Positions 34,901 through 47,039 of a stretch of 64,000 bases of DNA are shown here, piece after piece (within the stretch, counting starts at the first letter, position 1; every line of letters begins with the position of its first letter). Position numbers and translations under genes: made by a program. Source of the DNA: Morinoia aosen (lineage: Eukaryota > Arthropoda > Malacostraca > Amphipoda > Talitridae); the NCBI GenBank assembly GCA_030386875.1, contig CM059571.1, forward strand, positions 23,988,355-24,052,354, written 5' to 3'. A model generated the notes under the pieces. It worked only from the letters and a program-made list of their open reading frames with translations, was not told where the DNA came from and ran no database searches.

Positions 34901-37900
34901 TCGTCGCTTCTTCACATTTCTGCTGAGAAGAAATTATTTCTCAGTGACATTTCTCGAGCGGTTTGAGAAACTCCACGGGACCTCTCAACGCTTGGCGGAT
35001 GAAGACAATAGAACACTTTTTCCCTCTTCTCCAGCAAGAATGCCTTCAAAATGAACTTCTGAGAATAACTTCAAGCTATGTTCAAGGCTAGTTTCTTTAT
35101 ATCGTTCACAATGTAAAGAAAATATTGAAGCGGATGAAATCGTAATTAAAACACTGTAGGATCTATGAAGGGCAAACTTTGGCCCATCGCATTTCTCGGA
35201 GCACAGCCGATGCCAAGTTGAGGCAATTTTGTTCGGTTCAGAGGTTGGTTGCACAAAAAGTTAAAGCCTGCGAGCGGTCAAATTAAAACTCTGCCTCTAT
35301 GATATGACTCAGGTTTAAGCAGCAACAGAAATCAGGGAGTGAAAAAATTGGATCTGTGTTATAAGAGACTCCAATTCCTGATAAATCCGCATAAAGACAT
35401 GTCGAGAGATTGAGCTTTCGGTCAGCTACAGACCCATCAAGGTAAAAACAGCTCATTCTTCTGCAGCTGAATCCAAGTGTAAGTTGCCTTGACTACAGGC
35501 GACCAAGCAAGGCAGTAACTGCTTGAAGCTGGTATGGAGAGGCATGTATAATGAGGTGATTGCTTATGTGCCAGAGTGCCTTGAAAGAGATAATATGCCC
35601 TTTGATCATATCGATGTTCAAAGCCGTCATTGGCACGCATGTGTCAAAGGGTGATAGGAACGAACAAAGCGTGTATTGAAGGACAAGTCATCGATCCCGA
35701 GTCATCAATGTCTAATAATTAATTTACAGAGACAAACGAATGATTGCACCTAAACTACATCATAGCTTTACTTTAGTACGGCAGCCAGAGGATACAGACA
35801 CGACCAAAGAGATGTATAAAGCAGGACATCATATTCGTCCGCGAATGTGATACTCGTATTCGCTTGTGTTGACAAACTACCCAAACACAAGATCAGGGCC
35901 TCTGACACCGGTTTTTAAGCTGAAACTAAGGAGAATTTTACACGTATTTAAAACTTTTAGAATGAAAAATGCCAGGAATTTGGTGACCAAAAGTATACAG
36001 TGAGATACTGAGAAAAACGATCAAAAAGCACTCAGCCAATTAACTCAATGTTGACTTATAAATTATTCTGTGAGGGCATTGCTTTTCACGCATATTTACG
36101 TGACGATCTAGATAATACGAATGCTGCATCATAACTTTTAAGAAGTTATTTTATTGCAACAGAGCGCTACCGCTGGAGGCATTGGGATACAAACATCCTG
36201 AGAGGCATTCAGTTCGAAAGTTTCAAGCCTAGGCTCAGTGCAGTAAAATGTCTGTGAATACTACCAGCAAAAGAATAAATTAATACTCAAAGTTTTGTGC
36301 GATATGAGAAGCGAAAGTCTAGAACGCAAAATAGCTAGATTAATTATTTTCTTGCTGCGATCGCCTCGTATTAATTAAGTTCCAATTATGTACGTTATAC
36401 AAGGCATCGCGCGTTCAAATTAGCTCACCTCCATCTGACATTGACATACATCTCTACTAACTGTTAAGTTACATGCAGTATCAACGAGATGCGGCTCCCA
36501 CTTGGGAGCACTACATTTTTGTAGGCACCTGAATAATAGATGACGCATTCAATTCTTACTGTAAAATACACGTCATTTTTAGAGAAACCTTATTCGTTAT
36601 AACTTTTGTACGTTTATGAATATTCTTCAGTTTGCAATGAACAATTAGTTTAATTGCAGAACCTTATAGATATAAAATAAATGGTTTAAGAGTTTGCTTT
36701 GCAGGAGCATGCTGGACACAAACAGTTGAACATGCCAGTCCTTCAAGAGTTCCCAGCCATAAACTTTTGCAAAAATCACGAAGCATTTATATACTCTATT
36801 ATTACGAAAACATAAAAGGAAAATCACGTCCATATTAAAAAAGCATTGACCCCAAACACATCGTAATGAAAACCATAAAACCACTTACATTTTCCAGGGT
36901 AATCCATATGTAACCAACACATCGAAACTCAGTTCCCTAAACAATTTTCACTGTAATAGTTATAAAATTCAGTGTTTTTAAACAATGAAAATTTTGCATT
37001 CACATTGAGAAGTCATTCGCAAACGTAAAACAGAAGAAAGCATGCTGAGTTTTATGACCTTCTTCCCAGAAGCTCTCTGCAAACCCTTCTGGACAGCGAT
37101 CACTTAATTTTTAGAAAAAGATTTAGAACCGAGTCGTGGACCCCTAGCGCACGTTACTGATGGTCCATTTTAATTTCCTACGTTTTCTCTTGTTTTGATT
37201 GCCTTCATACTACCATACGACGAAGACGAATGTCAAAATTACATTGGATGCTTATCGCACTTTAAAGGAGAGGTGGAACTTTTGAAAATCATCCACGAGA
37301 GAAATATTAGTTAAGTGTCTCTCTGTTAGCATACATGATGAAATAGCGCACCTGTGGTACGAAGGCTGCGTTGTAATCCAAAGATGATATCGCTCTAATT
37401 TGCGGAGCTCATGAGAGCGGGCGCGCACTAGGTCTGGCTGTCATATAAAGTAAGGATTGAACTGGCGTTCACAACTGCCAGATTTCAGAAGAGTTAAGCA
37501 GCCATGAGGTGCACGAAGAAGGGAATCACCTATCTTCGTTGCTACATGGAATAGAGCACAGCACTAAATAAAAGATGTTGTAAAATTCGTCTCACAAAAT
37601 CTGAAACCCGCAAAAGTATGAAACGACAAGTCAAAACTGCTGGAAACGCAAAATTAAAAGAAATCTATGTATCTCGACTGAAACATTCGTATAACATTCA
37701 CCCTCTTTCTATGTAATGAATGTTTGAAACGTTTGCGAATACTTTGAAGGTGTAGGACAGATCGAGCTAACAAGAAATTAGTTCTAGTCCATATAAGGGA
37801 AACGGTAAAAAGACATCGTTGTATAGTCATTTTTGGATCACTAAATCAGCGCTGGAATTGCAAAAGGTATGAGCCCCTAAAAAGTAGTGACTTCAAAAAC

Positions 37901-38492
37901 GCGACCATCAAAGCCAATTATACTATTAGAACACGGAGAAGAAACTGTGAGAGCTCTGAGCAACGACAAATTTTTGAGGTTCATCAAACGCTGAGATTTC
38001 ATTTGAGCTCCAGTTTCTGCTGCATCGAGCGAGAAGAGAATGAAAAATCCCGTCAGCATCTGCCAGGGAACATCTGTTCGAGTTCAGGGATTAAAATTGC
38101 CTGCAGCTTATACGATCTTCAAAATCAAATGATGATCAAAGCAACACTATGAATTGTGACAATGAATAGTAGAACGTCAGAGGTGTTCGTACAAACAAGA
38201 TAAACAATCCACTGCTTTTCGAATTTCAAAATAATGCGAACTAAATTTTGAGAAACGTCGTGTCCCATGAGACAAAAAATATCAAAGCTTCTTTGGAAGC
38301 AACAATTTCAATAAGAAAGAAAGTGACCTTCAATTATACATAGGTTATTATCATTTCAAATACCTGTTTTTAAGGGATATGGGATCGTTTTTACGTGAAA
38401 GTTTCAGTTCAGTCGACCATACCCTTCACATCATTATAACTATATACCAGTACCAAATATCAAGTAGATTATGATACTCATGCAGCCCAGAC
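28964..38492. other. Long gene-free stretch
   Basis: About 9.5 kb without recognisable genes. Small items: an AATAAT-rich tract near 29690-29780, a 14-bp duplication near 30175-30202, a GC-rich patch at 32100-32226 with short inverted segments, a CATCTCAGTGATG duplication at 33897-33927, and an AAAT run near 34218-34234. The longest frame (121 codons, plus, 32259-32624) has no recognisable domain and AT-biased codons, and is not called as a gene. Confidence 0.4.
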
Positions 38493-38590
38493 ACCCAGTC
38501 TAACTTTTTCGCCACCTGCATGCATGTTTTTCGCCGCCTAAGCGATTTAATCCCTTAAATCGCACAGGCGGCGAAAAAGTTAGACTGGGT
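38493..38590. repeat. Foldback element, copy 1 (TTTTTCGCCGCC family)
   Basis: A 98-bp structure. The outer arms ACCCAGTCTAACTTTTTCGC plus CACCTG (38493-38518) and their reverse complement (38565-38590) match at 25 of 26 positions. Inside lie a second TTTTTCGCCGCC box and an inner perfect palindrome GCGATTTAA-TCCC-TTAAATCGC (38542-38563). A related copy lies at 40655-40758. No coding capacity: a MITE-like foldback family. Confidence 0.85.
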
Positions 38591-40403
38591 AGTTATGGAG
38601 GTCAGAAGTATTCCATGACTTCATAACGATGCTTACAGGGAGACATACTATTAAAGGCTATTTTCTGAAAGACAACTGAAAATCTTATCTGTCTCCCAAA
38701 GTAAGAAATATTTTCAAAGTAAGCTGGACAGTCGTCTTCGTAATTTGGCAAAACGACAAAAATAAAAGACGCCCGCCAGAGATGAAAGAAACTGAAAATA
38801 TAGACTGGCTCAAAAGATGGCGCTCGTCAGGGACACCATGGATGCAGGTCTCAGTTTAGGATCTTTTATAATCCAAGTATACTCGTGCGACATCGTCTTC
38901 AAATTACGGGAATTGATCGTCTGCTAAGGGCGAGTAAAATAATCAAGCATTTCGCGCAGTATTTCTCACCAAAATTTCTCTAGCTTCAGGAAAAATTCTG
39001 CGATTTCTTTCAGCATAAACTTTTCCATCTTTAATTTCAAATAGGCTTGTGGTAGCGGTAATGGTAGTAACAGCAAGCAGTGATTCTTGAACACCCCAAT
39101 GATAGCATTCCAACATGTTTTTTTGATTTATGTGAGGAGATTAAGATTTTCGCGCGCATCTTTATGCTATCCTCTTATTCACTACTGCATACATGCAGAT
39201 TTGAGTCAATCAATCTATGTTCTTACAGAAGTCAATTAGTTTAGTTTGTTTGTAAGCTTACAGGTTGTCACAGCTCACCTCTACTTTCTCGGATAACAAA
39301 CGGCAAAATTCAACATCATGGATATTTAAACTTTGTTTTCATGCGGCAGATAATTAGCGTCTTTCCCTTCCACGGAGAGATAAATTCGTAGATTTTCTTC
39401 ATCAAACATATTATGATGGTCTCATACTCTGTTATGAGTTATGAGGATACGCTCTGCCACAAATGTTCAGTTTACGGACAATATTTCCAATGGTTTCATC
39501 TGCAAATACTTTAGGGAAATGGCTGCAATTGAGACCGTTTTATTTTAACTTCCGCAAAAAGTGCGATCAACAACTGTTTTCAAGATTATAAATTATTTAC
39601 TCAAACTATCTGACCTAGGTGGTCTATTATACTGTTCATATAAAACTCTCGTAAACTTGTTCCCTTGTATGCTTGTTTGGCGGTTTGCTTGTCCCCATCC
39701 ACATTTCATCAAAAACAACATGCGACAGAACGCAGCACCTTGCTTCCAGAAAAGACAGGAGAAAATTGAAGAACCTGCTTTTGATAACACCGGACGCGTA
39801 AACTTCAATTTCCTATCTTACGTTACAGGCATTCAAGTCCTTCACTAAAATCTAGCAAAAAATTCGCGTTTCTGTTGGCCTTTACATTGATAACATGAGC
39901 TGAACAGTGGATAAGGTCTTATACTAATATGTTACGGAAGAGGTTTCCATTGTTACGTTTTTGTAAATGTTCGTTACCAATGAATAATTTTACCCTCGTG
40001 AAAATTATGACTTTATGCTCATATCTGGATTAGAAAATTGTTTGCACGCACAGCCCGACCCAACGGGTCACGGATAGCAAAGTATTCCCCAATACTTGAT
40101 ATTTCATAATTTCAGGGAATGTAAAACTAAAATAACCACATATGAATCAAATTTAGAAGTAGAATGAAAAAATGAAGTGCAAAAAACGCTGTGACCACGG
40201 ACGTTTACTTGTTTTTATCAATAAATTTGAAGTGAACACCGTATTCCAAAAATATTTGGCAACGGATTTCCTTAGAAATCTATAAAAATCGATGATTCGC
40301 CCATCTCGTTATTTTGTAATTATACGTCAAGGTATTACTGAAACATTTGAAACATCACATTTTAACCACAAAAACTTTCAATTCCTATTTCAATTTTCTG
40401 CAG
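38591..40403. other. No recognised gene
   Basis: AT-rich sequence between the two foldback copies. Open frames near 39561-39848 (plus) and 39593-39808 (minus) overlap on opposite strands and show no domain. Confidence 0.4.
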
Positions 40404-40458
40404 GCACGCTGACGCTTTGGAGCAAGACCGCATGAGTCCCGCGCTGATGGACGGCCCG
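40404..40458 (+). CDS. Candidate short host exon
   Basis: A strong acceptor-like sequence (CCTATTTCAATTTTCTGCAG) ends at 40403. The next 18 codons in the second phase read HADALEQDRMSPALMDGP, with G or C at most third positions, unlike the AT-rich surroundings. CCG|GTAATG at 40459 is an acceptable donor. If not spliced there, the frame stays open to TAA at 40582-40584 with poorer codon bias. No family is recognised and no partner exon is known, so this is a candidate only. Confidence 0.25.
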
Positions 40459-40654
40459 GTAATGTTATCTGCGTCGAACATGGAACGTATTGCTATTGAT
40501 TTAACGAGTTTTGGCGCGCCCCCTACTTCAGCGCACGGAGCGTGTCACCGACGTGACCGGTATCAGTTATACACTCCGGGATAAATTGGGCCTCTGCGAG
40601 AGGTGACTGCTGGTCGAGCAACGCACTTTAATGCTCGATACAGAAAATGTAGGA

Positions 40655-40758
40655 ACCCAGACAAATTTTTTCGCCGCGCATGTTTTTCGCCGCCCAAGTA
40701 ATTAAATCCCAAAGGCGGCGAAAAACATGCATACTCAGGCGAAAAAGTTTGACTGAGA
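40655..40758. repeat. Foldback element, copy 2 (TTTTTCGCCGCC family)
   Basis: Related to 38493-38590: ACCCAG at the left, AATTTTTTCGCC, an inner box GCATGTTTTTCGCCGCC (40678-40694) paired perfectly with its reverse complement (40714-40730), and an outer right arm GGCGAAAAAGTTTGACTGAGA. Both copies are followed by AGTTA. Copy 2 is more diverged in its outer arms but perfect in the inner stem. Confidence 0.8.
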
Positions 40759-42130
40759 AGTTACCGACCACTTTCCATAACAATAACCAATTTATTGAAT
40801 AAAAATGAACGAACATCTAAAACCTAAACTCCCACTTAGGAACAGAACAGCGTGATGAGTGGCATGTTTAAATACGACGCACGAGAACGCGTCACTCGGT
40901 GGACACTTTCTACCGAACGCTTCTATAACGTTAATCTAGAAACATTTTGCTGCGTCTGAATAAAAATAATAACTAGAGACTTTTTCATTCAGAATGGGTA
41001 AACACGCCGCATTTATCATATCTTAAACGAGGCTCATCATCTCGCATAGAGTTCCGTAGTTTCAATGAAAATTAATATCGAGCAGCAAAAATGTCGCAGT
41101 AGCGGATGAACGAGAGGAACCCCCAATGCGGCTTTCTCTCCCCAGCAACTTCAAAGAGACGAGCGTAGCAGACCTTGTTACTGAGTTAATTACCTTAAAA
41201 ATTTTACTTCATTACGTGCTACATTTGACCGTAATGAAGTTCCGGACACCACATGCTGGAGCGCGGCCTTAATGAGGTGCCTCATTAAACAACTGTAAAT
41301 TCAGATCTCTTCAAGGACTTTACTTTTTCCCAGTATTTATGAAAATTCAAATCGTTTTCGGCTTAATCACTGTACCGAGTTCATTTGCAGTAAGTTTCAT
41401 TGAAATTCACGTGAGGAATTGCGATGGAATTACACAGAGGATGAAGTTAACTTTGTTAATTTTAATTGAAACACAGCTGGATCTATGATGTTTGGTGACA
41501 CTAATTGCAGCTCAAAATATATTTTTTACAACTTCGATAAGTCCGTAATTTTAATTTTCGATCTTCGATATCAAGAATATTGAGAAAATCTTTATCGTTT
41601 TACTTTAGAACTCCTCTTTCAGTATTCATAAATACTCTCTAGACCGTAAATTCAAGGTTGAACGTAAACAGCAGACAAGATTGCTATCTCTGTAGGCCAA
41701 GCCGGCGCCGCGAAGCTTGGCACCCTGCACAATAGATGGCTGAGGGAAGAGCTAGAAAGACAGGCAAATATCCGCAGCATTTCAATTATTGAATTTCGAA
41801 GAAGCGATCACTGTCCTCCTTGAATATGGACAGCTCGAGTCGCAACTCTTCCCTCAAAGCGGCCGCAGCTGAAGGAAGATGATGGCATTCGTTCAGGAAA
41901 TTACACCTTGTAACGGGACCACTTTCATACACCAAAAAAGCTTTAGTACGAAAGCCGATCGCAGGATAAGATCAACGGTGGCAGTAATGGCCTTAAATTG
42001 AAGGAAATAAGAATAAAGAAGAGATCGTCGTTCGTCGTAAAAACGCCCAAGACGAGACGGGCATAACCCAAAACAGCGTTCTGCTCTACGGTGCGCCTCG
42101 AGTAACCGAGGATGGTCCTAAGGAACTTAT

Positions 42131-42176
42131 GCGATACGTGCTGCTCCGATACGTGCTCCTCCGATACGTGCTGCTA
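42131..42176. repeat. 15-bp tandem repeat, three copies
   Basis: CGATACGTGCTGCTC is repeated three times with one or two substitutions. It is clean enough to be recent. Confidence 0.75.
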
Positions 42177-42694
42177 TACATAGGTACACGACTTCTTCCG
42201 CGCTCCTGAAGATGTTCTGGGAGTCGCTACGGGAAAAACTCCTTCCCTCCAGAACGTGCGTGATTTGCTGAAAATCTTCGACGACGATCAATCGTGAAAC
42301 AACAACACACAGTGTTTCATTTTCAATTCATAGACACTACTTAAAGTACAATATCAAGACTCTTAAATGTTTTCAAATTTGTGGGACATTGGAATTGATA
42401 AATGAGAGAATGAGGCATGACAAAGTAAATTAACAAATTTTGGGCAGATGTGGGCGAAAACAAGCGACAAGCTAGCTAGCCTTATCCAAATTAATCACTG
42501 AAACAAATAATGTATACGCAAAGTGCGATCAAAATTTTAGCCCTCTCATTTGAGAAGCCCATGCCCAGAGTGTTCAAAACCGTGCTTCCCTTCCAATCAA
42601 AATAATTCCAAGGCGACAGAAATTCCCAACGAAGGATCAGATAATTTCATAAATAATTTAATTTCTACCACGTCTGAGAACTTGACTACATATA

Positions 42695-42717
42695 AATACA
42701 ATACAATACAATACAAT
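42695..42717. repeat. (AATAC)n microsatellite
   Basis: About four and a half copies of a 5-bp unit. Confidence 0.8.
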
Positions 42718-43160
42718 TTTGTACAATACTATGCGTATTTCCACAAGCCATTTGTTTGGTTGACTTAAAGTTTTGTCCCGTTCATTTACATTCAGATTAA
42801 ATTTTCTTAATTCAATTAAGCACTAAATTATGCTGTCAGTGATTTTTAATTCCATTTTAAAACCGTCCATGCAGCTTAGAAGTTAGAATTCTAGTTTTTT
42901 TGGACTCGCTGCGAAGTTTATCAGAGAAATTTTTTCATCATCCAGCTAAGCATTCGTTCATACTTCTCGATCAAGTACAATTAAACGGATTCCAACATAC
43001 ACGGTTACTTTTTATTTGATAGGAGGATATTCCTCGCGTCATCGTTTTATTTTTAACCCTGAATTCTTTGCTTAGTGACAAGCACGAGTGCCGTAGAGGC
43101 AGCAAACAGTATTGCTCTCGAGTTAATTTCGCAGTTCATTCCCAATTGAAAATTATCGCC

Positions 43161-44180
43161 CTTTTCAGGTAGTAAATTAGTCGTAAAAGGTCGAAAACGG
43201 CCCAAAAAGGCCAAAAATCACGACTTCAAACCGACTCCTACCTATACTTGGCCTATTAGGGCTTGAAAAGGGCTCTTCATTCAACTGGCCTTTTATAGGT
43301 CTAGTCAATGGCTGTTTGCGGGCTCATTCGGGTCGTTTAAAGTCGTTTTCAAGCCTTTTCGACGACCTCTATTTGGACGCGTAATAGATTGTAAAAAGAC
43401 TCGTAATCGTAAATGTTGTACAAGTCGTATTACTTCAGTAAATGTAAAGAACTAAATGAATTTCAACTAACCTAACTTAGTTAAGTTAGATTAGGTAAGG
43501 TTCGTTAAACATCTTCAACAATACTATAAATAATTAATCCAGTCAACATGAAAACTAGGATAGAAAAGCTAACTGCTGAGCATAACATCAAATTGGCACT
43601 TTATTAATGCATTATATAAAATAAATATGAATGATAGCTTATAACTGTTGGAACACTTGGGTTGTCGAACGCTGAGCATTCAACTTGTAGTGCTTTACCC
43701 TAGTTACCCCTCAAACCTCGATTCTAGCCTTTTATGTTCAGTAATCTTAATATATCCCAATGTAAATTTATTTTTAAAAAAAGCTCCCACTTCTCCGCCG
43801 CTTACGATCGATACCTACAGCCGGAGAAGTATAAACGTAAGTCCGCTGCTTCACTCGCCTCAAATCGGAACTCACTAGGCGAAGCAGCCACAATACCCGG
43901 CCTTACAAATTCTTTATATCGTATAAAAAATCTGATGTTGGAGCTCTTTGAGGTCGTTGCAAGGCCCACTATAAGTCGTACGGAAGCCTAATAAGGCCGG
44001 TATTTGCCTTGATCAAGCAGTAAGGAAGCCCAAAAGGGCCGGTATTAGCCTTGATCAAGCAGTAAGGAAGCCCAAAAGGGCCGTTGCATTAGCCGTTTCG
44101 ATGCCCAGAAATAGCCGTTTAAAAGGGCTTAAAATAAGTAGACATTTGCTCCGAAAAAGGCTAATTTACTGCTTGAAAAC
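43161..44180. mobile_element. 1-kb MITE-like element with inverted ends
   Basis: The left end CTTTTCAGGTAGTAAATTAG (43161-43180) is the reverse complement of 44161-44180 at 17 of 20 positions. Both ends are followed inward by AAAAGG/CGAAAA-rich motifs. The interior is full of short GGCC, AGCCC and AAAAGGGC words, and carries a 42-bp direct duplication. No transposase frame. Likely a non-autonomous DNA transposon with subterminal repeats. Similar words continue about 80 bp past the right inverted repeat (to about 44260), so the true edge may lie a little further out. Confidence 0.55.
43995..44078. repeat. 42-bp tandem duplication
   Basis: Two head-to-tail 42-bp units starting GGCCGGTATT(T/A)GCCTTGAT and ending in GAAGCCCAAAAG, differing at a single base; a third unit begins and diverges. 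Recent relative to the rest of the element. Confidence 0.85.
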
Positions 44181-44331
44181 GACTAAACTCTTGGCTTATA
44201 ACTGCCTGAAAACGATCTGTAAAAGGCTCAGAATTTTAATTGGGTTCCAGTTAGCCTTAAAGCGTTTAAATTTGGCTGCAAGACCATGCAACGAATTTAT
44301 TTTACTTACTCTCTGCTTCATTTCATCATTT

Positions 44332-44403
44332 AGATATATATATTTAGATATATATTTTCATCATTTATATATACATATATATACATATATATATATATAT
44401 ACT
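44332..44403. repeat. AT-dinucleotide microsatellite
   Basis: Interrupted (TA)n tracts with occasional ACAT and TTTCATCATTT interruptions. Low complexity, no other content. Confidence 0.85.
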
Positions 44404-44762
44404 CGTAAAAGGGGAAGGCACTTTAAATTTTTGACGAACCTTGGGACGGGCCATAACCTATGTGTGTTCGATGAGCTGCAATCAAACCTTGCGATTTGAG
44501 GCACGGGAAAAGAAACCAAAGTTACGTACAGAATAAACCATCACAAGAGAGTTGGGCATGTATAATGGCAAGTAAAAGGAACACAAGCAATATTTTATCT
44601 TATTTATTCTTATCCCAGTCTTAAATACCCAAGGCATTTTCAATTTCACTAAAATTGAACAAACCTTAATTGAATGTCTATTTACCTCTGATTAAATACA
44701 GCCAACGTCTGGGAATAAAAGAGACTTTGCATATTGCTTGCACTTATAAGCTCCTCCTTTGC

Positions 44763-44830
44763 GAGCTAGCTGAGTGGCCGCAGTATTCCCGGCGCTGAGC
44801 GATCGCGACGTTAGGGATGACACTTCGACA
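44763..44830 (+). repeat. Possible tRNA-derived SINE head
   Basis: GAGCTAGCTGAGTGGCCGCA contains a perfect A-box pattern TAGCTGAGTGG, and the following CCCGGCGCTGAGCGATCGCG resembles an anticodon-arm region. The expected B box (GGTTCGANTCC) is not preserved; GGGATGACACTTC sits about where it should be. Probably the decayed head of a tRNA-derived SINE rather than a tRNA gene. Confidence 0.3.
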
Positions 44831-45551
44831 GCCTGTCACTCGCGGACAACATGACATGAAGGATTGGACAAGTAATCGCGCAAAGACTACTCAATCAATA
44901 TGCTAGCCGCTAGGCTGTGTCTGAGTCTAGGAAGATTAAAGAAGGATGAATTTGCCCGCGATAAAACTTGGATAAATGCTCACAGTTTGCATGCAGAAGC
45001 AAACAAAGCTTATTTGAAAGAATGAAAATGAAAGTTAAAGAAACGTGTTCTGTTCGCCTGTATGTAAATATTATTGCATCTATCAAGTTTATAGATCCTC
45101 ACGAATTCGCACTTCTCTCAACAGTCGCAAGTCGAATGACTCAACTGCTGCATCAGCTTAACAAGAGAACCCGTATTCTAAAAGCACTGATGAAAGCTTG
45201 ACGGGTACGGTAGTCAAACAGAGAATGAAAATTAAATCTCTCTATGACTCAGAAAACATCAAAAAGAACTCAATAAAAAAAAGCTCGTTCAAGAACAAGG
45301 GTGAAATAAAAAATTCGCACTCAATCTTTGCTCAATTGACTACCATGAATAATTATACGGCCCAGAGGAGGCAATATTGCGCAGATTGTGAAATGCAACT
45401 CGCCAACACTCCATCAGAAGTGGCATATAACATGTGTGCAACTAACAGCATCGTGATGACACCCGCAACTGGAAGCCAGCGTTTGTCCGGACTGACAATG
45501 CGATGATGGTCAGGTGCTGGCGACAGCCGTGGCCGGATAGCGGTAATTGCA
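44831..45551. other. No recognised gene
   Basis: Two plus-strand frames (44968-45201 and 45198-45506) follow each other and overlap by four bases, but neither shows a domain; both are Lys/Ser-rich with AT-biased codons. Treated as chance. Confidence 0.35.
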
Positions 45552-45738
45552 GGGCAATTGTGATACAAGAGTGACTGCGATAGACGGGTGAATGCGATGG
45601 AAGGGTGACTGCGATAGAAGGGTGACTGCGATAGACGGGTGACGGCGATAGAAGGGCAACTGAGATAGAAGGGCAACTGAGATAGAAGAGCAACTGTAAT
45701 GGAAAGACATCTGTGAAGGAAAGACATCTGTGGTCGCA
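45552..45738. repeat. 17-bp minisatellite, 11 copies
   Basis: Eleven exact 17-bp steps of GGGTGACTGCGATAGAA and variants (for example GGGCAACTGAGATAGAA, AGACATCTGTGAAGGAA), with no length variation. Central units are nearly identical and outer units drift, the usual unequal-exchange pattern. Because 17 is not a multiple of 3 and the unit lacks minus-strand stops, all three minus frames are open (98-143 codons), giving Ser/Pro/His/Leu-rich repeat peptides that should not be called as genes. Confidence 0.93.
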
Positions 45739-46443
45739 GGGCGGTGACAACCGTGGTGGCATTTGACCGCTGAAATGTGTCCACCGTAATGTAAGGTCAG
45801 TGGCAACCACCGTGGAGAGCCAGGGCTCCAGAGGAGTCGCTCATAACTCCTTAATTGGACCGAGACGGAATCGATATGTCAAGTTATCCGAGCCACTAGA
45901 AGTCGTTGACTCAAGACACTGGTGATTAAGACGCTTTTAATTAAGAATACCGAGCTTGAAAGCCCTTTACTAAGCTAATTCGACCTATTTTGATGATACC
46001 ATCATCGTGACTTGAGCGAAAGCCGTTTATTGCGATAATAGCTTTATAATTTGATATTCCTCGGGTGCATTAAATTTCATTCCGCTCGTCTTCATTGAAA
46101 ATATCAGGTATCATATATCTCAATAAAATACCTCTTTCATCAAATGCAGAAATTCTTCTATGAAAAGTAGAGAAAGTTTTGGAGAATCCCTTCTACAATC
46201 TCATAAACAGTGTACATCCCTTTGATCTTCTGTTCAAGAAAAAAATACTCCATTACCGAAATTCAGAGTATTTTGGCTAGGAATGAGGTCGATATGCAAG
46301 GACACCGTCACACCCAACTACCTCCAAACGAGGGCTGAGAGCTGAAACTTCTGACGCTGTGAGGGTCGAACCTGCGGCGCTCCTGGCAACAGCGATGAGG
46401 GCTGCCGCGTGCTGCGCTGCTGCCCAGCCGTGTGGGACTGCCA

Positions 46444-47010
46444 CGCACTGCAGGTGCAGTCATACACTGTACCAAACACTGCACGCGCAGTCATACACTG
46501 CAACATACACTGCACGCACAGACATGCACTGCACGCACAGACATACGAGTTCACTGCACCAAACACTGCCCGTGCAATCATACAGTGCACGCACAAACAT
46601 ACACTGCACTAAACACTGCACGTGCAATCATACACTGCACGCACAGACATACACTGCACCAAACACTTCACGTGTAATCATACACTGCACGCACAAATAT
46701 GCACTGCACCAAACACTGCACGTGCAATCATACACTGCACGCACAGATATACACTGCACGTGAAATCATACACTGCACGCACAAACATACACTGCACTAA
46801 ACACTGCACGTGCAATCAAACGCTGAATGCACAGACATACACTGCACCAAACACTGCACGTGCAATCATACACTGCACGCACAGATATACACTGCAACAC
46901 ACACTGCACGCACAGACGTACACTGCACCAAACAACGCACGTGTAGTCATACACTGCGCCAAACACTGCACGTGCAGTCATACACTGCCCCAAACACTGC
47001 AGTACAGTCG
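46444..47010. repeat. 50-bp minisatellite with CACGTG boxes
   Basis: About eleven copies of a composite 50-bp unit made of CACTGCACCAAA, CACTGCACGTGCAATCATA and CACTGCACGCACAGACATA, some with one sub-block missing or repeated. Roughly eight copies hold CACGTG, the canonical E-box bound by Myc/Max- and USF-type bHLH proteins. Since 50 is not a multiple of 3, all plus frames are open; the Cys/His/Thr-rich frames across this array are repeat by-products. Confidence 0.93.
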
Positions 47011-47039
47011 TCCACTTCATCTGGTAAGAGTAAATTAGC

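Larger units (their letters stand above)
40759..43160. other. No recognised gene
   Basis: AT-rich sequence. It contains a 15-bp tandem triplet (CGATACGTGCTGCTC type, about 42131-42176) and an (AATAC) run at about 42695-42717. The short frame at 42550-42768 ends in that run and has no domain. Confidence 0.4.

Noticed and set aside
43466-43500. Telomere-like CTAACC...TTAGATTAGG words
   Set aside because: TTAGG is the arthropod telomere unit, but here there are only a few imperfect words in both orientations, forming a weak palindrome. No tandem run, so not an interstitial telomere.
45353-45810. Three overlapping minus-strand frames of 98-143 codons
   Set aside because: Translations of the 17-bp minisatellite in three frames, not genes.
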